This document shows, piece by piece, positions 22,965-34,418 of a stretch of DNA of 64,000 nt. The stretch is taken from positions 11,104,748 through 11,168,747 of the forward strand of contig JARWKL010000006.1 in assembly GCA_029961685.1 (NCBI GenBank), given 5' to 3'. Within the stretch, counting starts at the first letter, position 1; every line of letters begins with the position of its first letter. Under the pieces are notes generated by a model that was given only the letters and a program-made list of their open reading frames with translations, was not told the origin of the DNA and did not search any database. A program made the position numbers and the translations under genes. This stretch comes from Aristolochia californica (taxonomy: Eukaryota > Streptophyta > Magnoliopsida > Piperales > Aristolochiaceae).

Positions 22965-23978
22965 CTACTCAGTACTCAAATCAGAGGCAATAATGATTGG
23001 CAATGAGTTCGTGGGCCCCAAGAACGCATATTTCAACGTGGGAGGAAGTAGCTTAAGATCTAGCTTGAAATTTTCAAGAGGTTTGTCCAAGTCAAGATGA
23101 AGATTCTGTGGATGATTGGTTGTGACAACCTCATAAGCTTCCTCCAACAGAGGTACAAAACTGAGTAAAGAGTCAACCTCTCGGAAATATGTTTCCTCAT
23201 AAAAATAGTCCATGTCTAAAGATATTATGTAAGACTCAAAAGATTCAAGAGTGGATTCGTCATCAAGCATAATAGTCTCTATCTTAAATGCAGGACTCAG
23301 ATCATCAGACTCAAGGGAATGGTGCCCGACATTAAAATCATTCAATGAGACCTTAAAATTTCCAAAAGACAACTCCAACTCACCACTTTTACAATGAATG
23401 ATAGCATTAGACGTGGCTAAGAAGGGACATCCTAGGATGACAGGAATTTGGTTGGTCACATTGACTACTGCTTCAGTATCAAGAATAATGAAATCAACCG
23501 AGAACAGAAATTTGTCCACTTTGAGCAAAACATCTTCAACTATTCCTCATGGTATCTTGACAGAACGGTCAGATAGTTGAAGTGAGATGGGGGTAGGCTT
23601 CAATTCCCCCAAACCTAATTGTTTGTACACAAAGAAAGGAAGCAAATTCACACTTGCCCCTAAGTAAAGAAGATTTCTCTTGATGAACCTTACTAAATAG
23701 TTCCAACGTTTCATGCATGCTATTTCCTTTCCTAGGTGGGCGGCCCGATAACCTTTGCGGATAAGGAGCTGGTGGGACTTGGTTAGGGATCTGCCTGGTT
23801 GTTGGTGGAGAACTTGGAGGTTCTTCACTCAATGATGTGTCCACATTGTCATCCTTTGACTCCTTAGAATTAGTGGTCCCTACCCCATTGTTCAACTCAC
23901 GACCACTCCTAAGGGTGGTTATGGCTTTGGCTTGCTTGTGGTGGGGATTGGAACTCGACCCACTCTCATGTGTGATTT
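22965..23978 (-). pseudogene. gag end and protease region of B
   Basis: Frame 23988-23569 carries the gag-pol linker (KAITTLRSGRELNN and a Pro-rich stretch). An overlapping frame 23828-23547 contains the protease centre, in which the expected Asp of DLGASVN is Tyr (LLYLGASVNLLPF), followed by YKQLGLGELKPT. Frame 23528-22965 is the rest of the protease (PVILGCPFLATSNAIIHCKSG) and the acidic spacer. A stop separates the last two near 23530-23545. With the catalytic residue lost the protease cannot work. Confidence 0.82.
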
Positions 23979-24060
23979 TGTTTTGCACCTAGCCAATACT
24001 ACCCAAAAGACCGGTCTGTTAGGAGCGGAAGACATAGGTACATAGCCCAAGACCATAACA
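23979..24060 (-). repeat. 3' LTR of D (82 bp, TRIM family)
   Basis: Plus strand TGTTTTGCACCTAGCC to GACCATAACA. It contains the family core AAAGACCGGTCTGTTAGGAG. The first bases differ from the usual TGTTAAGCACC. Confidence 0.85.
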
Positions 24061-24291
24061 TCACGCCCACGCTTGTGAGATCCGACGTCCATGGCGGCCC
24101 ACTTGCGATGGCCTACTCTAGCGACGGCCCATGGTGCGGGAACACACTCAAATCGCCCCTTCTGCATATTGCGGTGGCCCATTGGTGCAGGAAGCACACT
24201 CTGGTCACCCCTTCTGCTAGGTTGCCCCCTCCGCAGTCACCCCCTCCGGGATTCGAACTCACGACGTAGTGCTAGCTGTAATACCAAATTT
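24061..24291 (-). mobile_element. TRIM-type interior with primer site
   Basis: The minus strand begins at the primer site TTTGGTATTACAGCTAGC (24273-24290), followed by AGTTCGAATCC, a sequence resembling the tRNA B box, then GC-rich repeats (GGGGGCAACC, GGGCCATCG). The TRIM 5' LTR expected at 24292 is replaced by an LTR piece of family X. Confidence 0.75.
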
Positions 24292-24647
24292 TGTTACGGT
24301 CCCGGGTCATGGATCGAGTAACACGGCGTGGGATTTGTGAATCCAACACTGGTACTGAGTTATTGGACTCGGTAAGGAGGGTTAAAGATCCCTCTTTGGC
24401 TAATCTTCCACCACTGATCAGTCTCCCTTTTTATGAACCCACTCTAGTGCTAAATTTATCGCTAGAATGGAAATAATTCAGGTGGAGAGATAATGGAAGA
24501 AATACCTTTTCTTGCTCACGTAAATCATGGTTTCAACCCTGATTTGGTTGCTGCTCGTGCTAGGATTGAAGCCCTAGCTTATGTGTAGCCCTTGGCTCAC
24601 CTTGGTAGACATTGAGGCTAGGTTTCAGTGATGCTTCCAAGCTAAGT
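24292..24647 (-). repeat. Partial LTR of family X (duplicate)
   Basis: The same sequence as the first about 355 bp of the next LTR (24648 on), with few differences, ending at GCTTCCAAGCTAAG. It makes a direct tandem duplication of the LTR end. Confidence 0.85.
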
Positions 24648-25534
24648 TGTTACGGTCCCGGGTCATGGATCGAGTTACACGGCGTGGGATTTGTGAATCC
24701 AGCATTGGTACTGAGTTGCTAGACTCGGTAAGGAGGGTTAAAGATCCCTTGTTTGGTTAATCTTCCACTAGTGATCAGTCTCCATTTTTATGAACCCACT
24801 CTAGTACTAAAGTTATGGCTAGAATGGAAATAATTCAGGTGGAGAGATAATGGAAGAAATACCTTTTCTTGCTCACGTAAATCAGGGTTTCAACCCTGAT
24901 TTGGTTGCTGCTCGTGCTAGGATTGAAGCCCTAGCTTATGTGTAGCCCTTGGCTCACCTTGGTAGATGTTGAGGCTAGTTTTCAGTGATGCTTCCAAGCT
25001 AGGAAGGGATGCACCAGCTCTTCACTTGGAGAACCAGAAAATCCTTCCTTTTTCAGCTCGTCAAGAAGGTTAGAACCCTTGCTGATTGATGACACTGAGA
25101 AGGAGGGAGGGCCCTCTTTTTGGGCTCGAAAAGGGGCAGGAAGCTCCTCTTCTTAGTATGGATGATGAAGGATGAAGATGGATGAATTTGGATGAGGATG
25201 GAGGGTGAAGGATAGGTTGGATTTTTGGAGTAAACCCTAAACTCGAGATCAAGAGGTGATCTCAACCTGTTTACACTAGGTTATTCTTAAATCTCAAAGC
25301 TTACCTATTTCATTCATTCTTTCCTTTAAATAGATCACGTCATGGAGTTTTAGGGTTAGGGTTACAATAATTCTCCATAATGCCCCTACATATAAAATTA
25401 ATTAGAAATAACTCCTACTTAAAACAATATAAGAAATAAATCCTACTCAAAGTAATGTAAGAAATAAATCCTATTGAGTGAGTTGTTGTTGCCTCCTTTG
25501 TTATGTGACTCGGCGTGCTATTGAGTCCACAACA
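24648..25534 (-). repeat. 3' LTR of gypsy family X (887 bp)
   Basis: Plus-strand ends TGTTACGGTCCCGGGTC and GTCCACAACA. An inverted family member of 877 bp is at 34419-35295. The polypurine tract on the minus side reads AAAGGGGAGGCAGA (25535-25550). Confidence 0.88.
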
Positions 25535-26139
25535 TCTGCCTCCCCTTTGAGAAAGAGCTTGTCCTCAAGCTCAAAAGCAGGGTAGACTCGTTTGAAAATG
25601 TCCACACGTTCCCATGTTGCAGAGTCGGTGTCAGTGTCTGTCCACTGAACGGGAATCTCCTAATGGTCATTGGTCAGCCGAGTGCGTAACATCGCAGCTG
25701 GGTTAAGAATAACCTTGCCATTATCAACCCATGGTAGGAATGGAGTGGATGTAGGCTGCGCCCCGGAATGTGGCTTCAGAAGAGAGACATGAAAGACATC
25801 CTGAATTTTGGCCGTGTCCGGTAATTTGAGCTGATAGGCGATTGGTCCCACGGGTCGAAGAATGGGCAACGGCCTGAAAAATCTGGGAGAAAGCTTATGA
25901 CGTGGAGGTCCCGCAAGAGACTGCTGATAGTAGGGCTGGAGCCGTAGCCACACATACTTCCCAACCTCAAAAGACACCTCACGATGGCCTTTGTCGTAGC
26001 AGTCTTCATCTGAGCTTGGGCGCGTCGTAGCCGTTCTATGATATTCTGTAGTAGTTGATCCTGGTCCATGAGTGCCTGATCAATTGCGTCCACGTGGGTG
26101 GACCCTAGGTTGTATGAGAGAAGGCAAGGTGGATCCCGA
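25535..26139 (-). pseudogene. Integrase C-terminus and chromodomain of X (left copy)
   Basis: Frames 25977-25660 and 26093-25776 hold FEVGKYVWLRLQPYYQQSL, HKLSPRFFRPLPIL, IQDVFHVSLLKPH, and upstream DAIDQALMDQDQLLQNI. A stop interrupts the chromodomain (ISW...) near 25660. It is cut at 26139 by a TRIM insertion within the integrase C-terminal part. Confidence 0.85.
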
Positions 26140-26417
26140 TGTTAAGCACCTAGCCAATACTACCCAAAAGACCGGCCTGTTAGGAGCGGAAGACATAGGT
26201 ACTTAACCCCAGGACCATAACAGTACCTTGCCCTTCCCTGAGCCGACAACCGCAGAGGCTACCACAACAGAGCAAATGGAGCCGGGTCAAACCCGGGTCA
26301 GTCCAGGCGCGTGACCACCCGCATCCATTTTGGGTGCGCCAGGATTCGAAGTCGGGACGCAGCGCTAGCTCTGATACCAAATGTTAAGTACCTAGCCAAT
26401 ACTACCTAAAAGACCGG
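26140..26417 (-). mobile_element. TRIM element with truncated 5' LTR
   Basis: 3' LTR 26140-26222 (83 bp), interior 26223-26381 with primer site TTTGGTATCAGAGCTAGC (26364-26381) and ACTTCGAATCC, and the first 36 bp of the 5' LTR (26382-26417). It then joins gag of Y. The interior matches the tandem TRIM at 49375 closely. Confidence 0.88.
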
Positions 26418-27584
26418 TCATAGCATGAAGGGAAATTTCTGGACCTTCTTGGTCAGCTTCCACAATGTCCTCCTCTGGTGGTATTTCTTCTCCATCCTCC
26501 CATAGACATATACTGAATAATCGTTTGCAGTGGTGTCCAATGACATACTGTTCATCACAGTTAAAACAGAGGCCCTTGGCCTTTCTCTGGTCCATTTCCT
26601 GTCTAGTAAGTTTTTTGAAGTAAGGAGCAGGTGGAGCCGAATTAGAGATGTCTGGGCGTGGGGCTGCACTGTCTCTAAATCTTGGAGGTCCAGAGGATGG
26701 GTTTGGCATTGAGGCATTGTGCCTCCCTGACCAAGCTGGTTTTCTGACCAGTGACTCCTTTAGAACACGCTGCTTGTGGTCAATTGCCCTGGCTAAATTC
26801 ATAGCGTGATCTAAATCTGTAGGAGCATGTAATTCAACTTCTAAAAGCAGAGCTTCTGTCAAACCAGCAGTAAAAATATGAACATACTGTGTGTGGCTAA
26901 CAAACTGGTTTGCTCGGGCTAACCATTCCTGGAAGGTCTTTTGGTACACCTCTAGTGTTCCAGTTTGTTTGTAATTGATTAATTCTCCCAATGGATTGCT
27001 ACTAGCTGGGGGACCAAATCTCATCATGCAAGACTGTCTAAAATTTGCCCAATCCTGAACCACTTGGTCATTTCGAAATTGGTGGTACCATAGAAGCTCT
27101 TCATCGAGCATGTGGTAGGAGGCCAAATACACTTTCTCATCTGCATATGTTTTTTGATGATAAAAGAATTGATCACACTTGGCTAACCAAATCAAAGGGT
27201 CCCTAGACCCATCATACATAGGAAAGTCAAGTTTTAAATACCTGGGCACAGTGTTTGGTCCTTGAACGGCAGGCCCCAGATGGGGATGGTGTTGACGCAT
27301 TGGTGGTTGTGGGGGAGGTGGTGGGTGGAATTGATGGTGGTCGGCCGGTGGAGAGTAGGCAGCTGGTGGTTGGGCGCGTGTATCATGGTCCTCTTGTCGC
27401 TGGAGGAGAGCTTGGATGGCAGCATCCATTGATTTTATTGCCTCACGCAAATCAGAGGTTGTTTGACACACCTCTTCCAGGGCATGAGCTTGGTTATCTG
27501 TCCTCTGCCTAGTATCTTCCACTAACTGTCTCAAATCATCAGGGGAAGAGGAATCCCCAAGGGTGGACCTGTCTGATACCAAGA
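26418..27584 (-). pseudogene. gag of gypsy family Y, long open frame
   Basis: A frame of about 430 codons opens in the LTR and runs to 26418. A helical N-terminus is followed by a Pro/His-rich stretch (HFHPPPP-like). The Retrotrans_gag domain has YDGSRDPLIWLAKCDQFF, MRFGPPASSNPLGEL and IFTAGLTEALLLEVELHA. The zinc knuckle is CFNCDEQYVIGHHC. It then enters the protease linker (EISLHAMTG) and is cut by the TRIM. This is the least damaged gag here. The primer site is at 27571-27583. It packages element RNA. Confidence 0.9.
27571..27583 (-). other. Primer binding site of Y
   Basis: Minus strand CTTGGTATCAGAC next to the LTR end, one base off the tRNA-Met consensus. Confidence 0.8.
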
Positions 27585-28033
27585 TGTTAGGTTCTTCCCT
27601 TGCCATGGATCGAGTCACCCTTCTTTCCTCTCTTCCCTCCATGGATGATCTTGACGTTGGAAGAGAATTCTTGTTTCTTGAATGAGTAATGGTGGAACTC
27701 AATTAAAACGAAGGAGCTTTGGAGGAAGCTCAACCTTGGACCTCAAAGGGAGAAATCCGACCTAGACCTTTGAGGGAGAATCTGACCTATAAAATATAAT
27801 TTTCTCAATACTTGCCTCTCTTTTCCTTCACGTCCCCCTAAATAGGGTTGAGGACGAAAATACAAAGATGACCCATAGGTCAAGTGGTTCACGCCACATT
27901 ACACTAAACCAACCCAAAGTAAACCAAACCAAATAAAGTAAACCAAACTGAATTAAAATTACATGAAAATTAAATTGACATAATTTAATTCCTATGCCTA
28001 TGGATAACTCGTGATGCTATGGAGTTCATAACA
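27585..28033 (-). repeat. LTR of gypsy family Y (449 bp)
   Basis: Plus-strand ends TGTTAGGTTC and GTTCATAACA. On its left is a primer site with gag (so it acts as a 5' LTR); on its right is a polypurine tract with pol end (so it acts as a 3' LTR). It is therefore shared between two tandem Y units. Confidence 0.88.
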
Positions 28034-31000
28034 TCACCCCCCCCCGGAGAAAGAACTTGTCTTCAAGCTCAAAGTATGGGTAGAGGGTGTGAAACGCCGC
28101 TAATGGCTCCCATGTCGTGTCACTGGGGTCAGCATCTGCCCATTGCACTAAGATCTCCCAATCACCCTGAATACGGCGAGTTTGTAATACCTGTGCCGGG
28201 GTAGAAAGTACACGTCCCTCATGGAGTGGGGGCAAGGAGGTGTGCAGCAAAGGCGAATCACCTTGGAAGGCCTTTAATTGTGAGACATGAAAGACGTTGT
28301 GAATTCTGGCCTCTGGCAGATGCTGCATTCTGTAGGCCACTGTCCCAATGCGGTCCATCACCTAAAAGGGACCATAGTATTTTGGAGAGAGCTTGTGATG
28401 TTTGGAGGTTGTCAACGACAGCTGCGTGTAGTGTTGGAGATGCAACCAAACATAATCGCCAGGAGAAAAGAAGACTTCCCGGTGCTTCTTGTCATAATAT
28501 TTTTTCATAGAATTTTGTGCCTCCTATAGATGAGTGTGCACCTCAGTGATGAATGCGTCTCTTTCAGCTAATGCTTGGTCCAAAGTGGCGACTTTAGAGG
28601 CCTCTGGTTCATAGGCTAAAAGACGGGGAGGTTCTCTACCATATACCACCTTGAATGGGGTTGTGCCGAGTGCGTTGTGGTAGGAGGTGTTGTAATAGAA
28701 CTCAGCCCAGGCGAGCCACTTAACCCACCTCTTAGGTGAGTCCCCCACGAAATAGCGGAGATACATTTCAATAGTTCTGTTGACGACCTCTGTCTGACAT
28801 CAGTTTGCGGATGGTAGGCTGCAGAAAAGGCTAACATTGTGCCCTGTAACTTGAAGAGTTCTTTCCAGAAGGTACTTGTAAAGATTGCATCCCTATCACT
28901 GGTAATCGAATTAGGCATCCCATGTAAGGGGACAATGTTATCCATAAAAAGTTGAGCAACCTGAGTTGCAGTGTAAGGATGCGCTAGAGGAATGAAATGC
29001 CCATATTTAGAGAAACGATCCACCACTACAAAGATAACAGATTTACCCGACAAAGAGGGAAGTCCATCTATGAAGTCCATAGAAATATTAGACCAGACCT
29101 GTGACGGAAGCTGAAGTTGTTGTAGCAACCCCGCTGGACTTAATGTTTCAGCTTTATTCCGTTGACAAGTCTGACAAGCCGCCACATAATCAGCTATACT
29201 GCGCTTCATGCCCCTCCAATAAAATTCCCTACTGATCCGGAAATATGTTTTTTGTCTGCCCTCATGTGTACTTTCATGGAAGGAGGCTAAAATACTGTTA
29301 ATCAGAGGGGTTGTGTGGTGTAGAAAAATTCTATTTTTGTAGAGGACGAGATTGTCCTGAACCCTTCAATGTGGTGCCGCTGTCCTCTGCTGGATGTCCT
29401 AGCATAAGGAGATAATATTTGGGTACTGTTGGGCCTCTTCCTGTATAGAATCCAACAAGAGAGATCTGGGCTGACTGATAGCATTTAATTGCGGCTCTGG
29501 AACGTTCCAACGAGATAAGGCATCAGTCCCTACATTCAAACTTCCCAGTTTATACTCGACAGAAAAGTCAAACCCCATAAGCTTACTTAACCAATGCTGT
29601 TGTGGTGAAGTAGTGAGACGCTGCTCAAGAAGATACTTGAGGCTGCAATGATCAGTGCGAATAAAAAAAAAACTTCCCCATAGATAAGGGCGCCAATGCT
29701 GTATAGGTTTCACCAATCCGATCAATTCCCTCTCATAAGCTGCCAACTTGTGGTGGTGTTGGCCCAGTGACGGCTAAAATAATCAATCGGGTAGCCCTGT
29801 TGGTGCAACACTAAGCCAATACCACCCCCGAAGCATCACATTCCACTACAAAGGACTCCTCAAAGTCGGGGAGCTGCAAAACTGGGGCAGATGATAAGGT
29901 GTCTTTCAATTGCTGAAAGGAATGAGCTACTGCCTCTGACTGGGTAAAAGCATTTTTCTTGAAGAGATTGTTGAGCAGAGCTGCAAGCTGGCCATAACTA
30001 CGAATAAATTTTCTATAATATCCAGCTAGGCCCAAAAATCCTCTTAAGGCTGTAATAGATATAGGAATAGGCCAATCTGTGACCGCCTGTATCTTACTCT
30101 GGTCTACCTTCACCCCCGATGCTGAAATAACGTGGCCCAAATATGCCACTTCTGATGTGCCCATAGAACATTTTGACCGATTTAAAACCAAATGATGTGA
30201 ACGTATAAGAGAAAATACCTGGTGAAGGTGCTGAAGATGTTCTTCCCAGCTGTTGCTATAGACCAAAATATTGTCGAAAAATACCAATACATATTTTCTC
30301 AAGAGAGAGGAAAATACCTCATTCATGAGGGCCTGGAAGGTGGAAGGCGCATTCGACAGACAAAATGGCATTACAAGGAATTCAAAATGGTCGTGATGAG
30401 TGTGGAACGCTGTTTTCTCCACATCTGATGGATGAACTCAGATTTGATGATAGCCAGATTTCAAATTGAGTTTAGTAAAAATAGTAGCTCCATGTAGCTC
30501 GTCTAACAGCTCGTCCACCACTGGAATAGGAAATTTATCTTTAATCGTGTGGGCATTGAGTTGTCGGTAATCCACACAGAACCTTCATGACTTATCATGC
30601 TTGCGGACCAGTAATACCGGTGAAGAAAAAGGAGACCTGCTGGGCTAAATAATACCCTGTGCTAACATCTGCTGGCACTGCCTTTCAATCTCATCCTTCT
30701 GTAAGTGAGGGTAATGATACAGACGCACCACTACCGGCTCGGTACCCGTTTTCAAACGGATACGGTGATCACAGTGCCTAAGTGGCGGTAAGGCAGTAGG
30801 GTCCTGAAAGATATCTTCAAATTCTATAAGTGAGATAACTTACATGTGTTTGTGGACTGGACCTGGGCAACCTGTAGTGCGCAGGTGAGTGGTGCTTGTG
30901 TGCCATGCAATATAATCTGATGTTGGTCCTCTATAAAAGACATGGTTAGAGCTTGGAAATCCCATAGTATTGGTCCCAATAATTGTAGCCATTTAATTCC

Positions 31001-31263
31001 TAGCACCAAATCGAATCCTGATAGTGGAATCACCAGAAAATCTGCAACAAATGCATATCCCTCAATATCAAAGTGTGAGGCTGGTGATATGCCTACACTT
31101 GTAATTTTAGCCCCATTGGCTATGGATACAGAAAGACCAGTCGTTGCTGTACTACTAACTCAAGTTGTTCTGCCGCCTGCTGACTGATAAAATTATGTGT
31201 ACAACCCGAGTCAACTAAAGCCAGTAACTGTAAATGATGTAATTGGGCTTTAACCTGCATTGT
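28034..31263 (-). pseudogene. pol of gypsy family Y (protease end to chromodomain)
   Basis: Reading leftward: protease end (FDLVLGIKWLQLLGPI, 31033-30824); a damaged RT start; RT frame 30422-29811 in which the active site is VFFDNILVYS, so the second catalytic Asp is Asn; RNase H (CDASG, RTDHCSLKYLLEQ, DALSRW); integrase 29209-28616 with CQTCQRNKAE, MDFIDGLPS and ITSDRDAIF, frameshifted inside QTDGQ; and chromodomain 28361-28026 (IHNVFHVSQLKAF, WADADPSDTTWEP, FELEDKF). The polypurine tract has a C-run at 28036. Multiple stops; not active. Confidence 0.9.
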
Positions 31264-32468
31264 GCGTCATAGCTGTTCTATGATATTCTGTAGCAGCTGA
31301 TCCCGGCCCATGAGTGCCTGATCAATTGCGTCCACACGGGTGGACCCTGGGTTGTATGAGAGAAGGCAAGGTGGATCCCGACTATATATAACCCGAAAAG
31401 AAGTGGATTGCAAGGCAGAGTGGAACGAAGTGTTATAACAGTATTCGGCCCACGGAAGCCATTGAACCCATTGCCGCGGACGATCACCTACCAAGCACCG
31501 TAGATACATCTCGATGGTGCAGTTCACCAACTTTGTCTGCCCATCTGTTTGTGGATGATAGGCGGAGGAGAACTTCAATTTAGTCCCGCTCAAGCGAAAA
31601 AGTTTCCGCCAAAAGGTGCTCGTGAAAACTGCATCTCTATCACTCACAATGGATTCTGGAATGCAATGTAAGCGGACTATATGCTCCAGGAAAGTTTGAG
31701 CAACCCGTGTTGCTGTATAAGGATGAGCCAGCTGTATAAAATGTCCGTACTTGGAGAATCTATCAACCACCATGAAAAGTATGAATTTAACGGAGGATAG
31801 GGGTAGACCTTTCACAAAATCCATTGAAATGTTGGCCCAAATCTGCGTAGGAAGGGCCAGAGGCTGGAGAAGACCGGCTGGACTCAAGTGCTCTGCTTTG
31901 TTGCACTGGAAGACCTGGCAGTTGCCCACATAAGTCACAAAAGAGGGTTTCATGGCTGGCCAGTAAAACTTAGCTCGAATTCTGTGCAAGGTCTTCTGTA
32001 TCCCCTTGTGTGTACTGTCATGGTAGGCCGAGAGAATATCTGGAATCAACTCGGAATCAGGTGGAAGGAAAAGCTACTGCTTGTAATAAATAAGTGAATC
32101 CTGGATGGACCACTTCGAATTCATTGTCCCTTCTGAAATCTTCTGATGCAGTTCCTGCAGTGTAGGGTTAGTGGCATGTGCATTTCTTAGCAAGTCCAGG
32201 ATGAGAAATCTCGGCTGGCTGATCGAATAGACACATTACTGATCCTCAAAACACCGTGACAAGGCGTCTACCACCTTATTTAATCTCCCCACACGATATT
32301 CCACCGAGAAGTCAAAACCCAACAACTTACTGATCCAGTGTTGCTTTGGCGATGTCGTCAAATGCTGTTCTAGTAGGAATTTAAGGTTGTAATGATCCGT
32401 GCGTATGAGAAAAGCCCGATCCTAGAGATAAGGCCTCCAATGTTGGACCGCCTTGGCCAACCCAATCA
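31264..32468 (-). pseudogene. RNase H-integrase segment of X (minus arm of inverted repeat)
   Basis: Frame 32049-31267 has the integrase zinc region (STHKGIQKTLHRIRAKFYW, CQVFQCNKAEH), core (ISMDFVKGLP, VSDRDAVFTSTFWRKLF, PQTDGQTKLVN). The catalytic Glu is changed to Lys (GQTK for GQTE). The upstream 32100-32468 is RNase H with stops. The first 115 bases repeat sequence present at 26017-26139, so this is a separate copy of X, not the other half of the left one. Confidence 0.87.
31268..32466 (-). repeat. Left arm of 1.2-kb inverted repeat
   Basis: Reverse-complement of 32726-33925 over the whole RNase H to integrase segment of family X (for example the words encoding ATRVAQTFLEH and AYHPQ). 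The spacer is about 259 bp (32467-32725). The arms have many substitutions. Confidence 0.85.
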
Positions 32469-34418
32469 GAACTATGGGCCAGTCTACTCAAGAAAAAATC
32501 CTTTATTTGGAATGAGGGGTCCACCACGTCGTTTGTGGCACTCAAAGCTGCCCTCGCATCCACGCCAGTATTACAACTTCCCAAATTTGACAAATTGTTC
32601 GTGGTAGAATGCGATGCTTCGGGCGTGGGAATTGGGGCTATTTTACAATAGACGGGCCATCCTATTGTGTAGTTTAGCAGACAGTTGGTAGTCCTCATCA
32701 CAAGCTGGCAGCCTATGAGCGCGAATTGATTGGGTTGGCCAAAGCGGTCCAACATTGGTGGCCTTATCTCTAGGGCCGGGCTTTTCTCATACGCAAGGAT
32801 CAGTACAACCTTAAATTCCTACTAGAACAACGTTTGACGACATCGCCACTGCAGTACTGGATCAGTAACTTGTTGGGGTTTGACTTCCCGGTGGAGTTTT
32901 ATGCGGGGAGATTAAATAAGGCGGCAGATGCCTTGTCACGGTGTTTTGAGGATCAGCAGTCAGTCTATTCGATCAGCCAGCCGAGATTTCTCATTTTGGA
33001 CTTGGTGAGAGACACACATGCCACTAACCTTGCACTGCAGGAACTGCATTAGAAGATTTCAGAAGGGACAATGAATTCGAAGTGGTCCATCCAGGATTCA
33101 CTTATTTGTTACAAGCAGCGGAGTTTCCTTCCACCTGAGTCAGAGTTAATTTTAGCTATTCTCTCGGCCTACCATGACAGTACACACGAGGGGATACAGA
33201 AGACCTTCCACAGAATTCAAGCTGAATTTTAGTGGCAAACCATGAAACCCTCTATTGCGACTTATGTGGGCGACTGTTAGGTACGCCAGCACAACAAAGC
33301 CGAGCACTTGAGTCCAGCCGGTCTTCTTCAGCTTCTGGCCCTTCCTACACAGGTTTGGGCCAACATTTCAATGGATTTTGTGGAAGGCCTACCCCTGTCC
33401 TCCTGAAAATTCGTACTTTTTGTGGTGGTTTATAGATTCTCCAAGTATGGAGATTTTATACCACTAGCTCATCCATATACAGCAACACGGGTTGCTTAGA
33501 CTTTCCTAGAGCATATAGTCCGCTTACATGGCATTCCAGAATCCATTGTGAGTGATAGAGATACAGCTTTCATGAGCACCTTTTGGTGGGAATTGTTTCA
33601 CTTGAGTAAGACGAAATTGAAGTTCTCCTCCGCCTACCATCCACAGATAGATGGGCAGACTGAGGTGGTGAACCGCACCATCGAGATGTATCTACGGTGC
33701 TTGGTGGGGGATCGTTCGCGGCAATGGGTTCAATGGCTTCCGTGGCTGAATACTGTTACAACACTTTGTTCCACTCTGCCTTGAAATCCACTTTTCTTCG
33801 GGTTATATATGGCCGGGATCCACCTCACCTTCTCTCGTACAACCCAGGGTCCACCCGTGTGGACGCGATTGATCATGCACTTATAGACCGGGAACTACTG
33901 CTATAGAATATCACAGAACGGCTACGTCGCGCCCAAGCTCGAATGAAGGATGTCTACGACAAAGGCCACCATGAGGTCTCTTTTGAGGTTGGGGAGTATG
34001 TGTGGCTACAACTCCAGCCCTACCATTAGCAGTCTCTTGCGGGACCTCCACGTCATAAGCTCTCACCCAGATTTTTTGGGCCGTTTCCCATTCTTCAACG
34101 CGTGGGACCAGTCGCGTATTAGCTCAAACTATCGGACACGACCAAAATCCATGATGTGTTTCATGTCTCTCTTTTGAAGCCGCATTCCGGAGCATAGCCT
34201 ACATCCACTCCATTCCTACCACCGGTTGATAAAGGCGAGGTTATTCTTAACCCAGCTGCGATGTTACGCGCATGGCTGACCAATGACCATTGGGAGATTC
34301 TTGTTCAGTGGACGGACACTGACCTCGACGCTGCAACATGGGAATGTGTGGACATCTTCAAACAAGTCTACCCAGCTTTTGAGCTTGAGGACAAGCTCTT
34401 TCTCCATGGGGAGGCAAA
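32469..34418 (+). pseudogene. RT end, RNase H, integrase, chromodomain of X (plus copy)
   Basis: 32469-32650 encodes the RT end and RNase H start (VLQLPKFDKLFVVECDASG). 32834-33052 has WISNLLGFDFPVEF and ADALSR. 33180-33910 is integrase with VSDRDTAF-like (MSDRDTAFMSTFW), HPQIDGQTEVVNRTIEMYL (catalytic Glu kept) and VDAIDHAL. 33930-34418 is the chromodomain end (WTDTDLDAATWE, FELEDKLFLHGE). Several stops and at least two frameshifts. Confidence 0.87.
32726..33925 (+). repeat. Right arm of 1.2-kb inverted repeat
   Basis: Partner of 31268-32466. See that entry; the centre of symmetry is near 32596. Confidence 0.85.
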
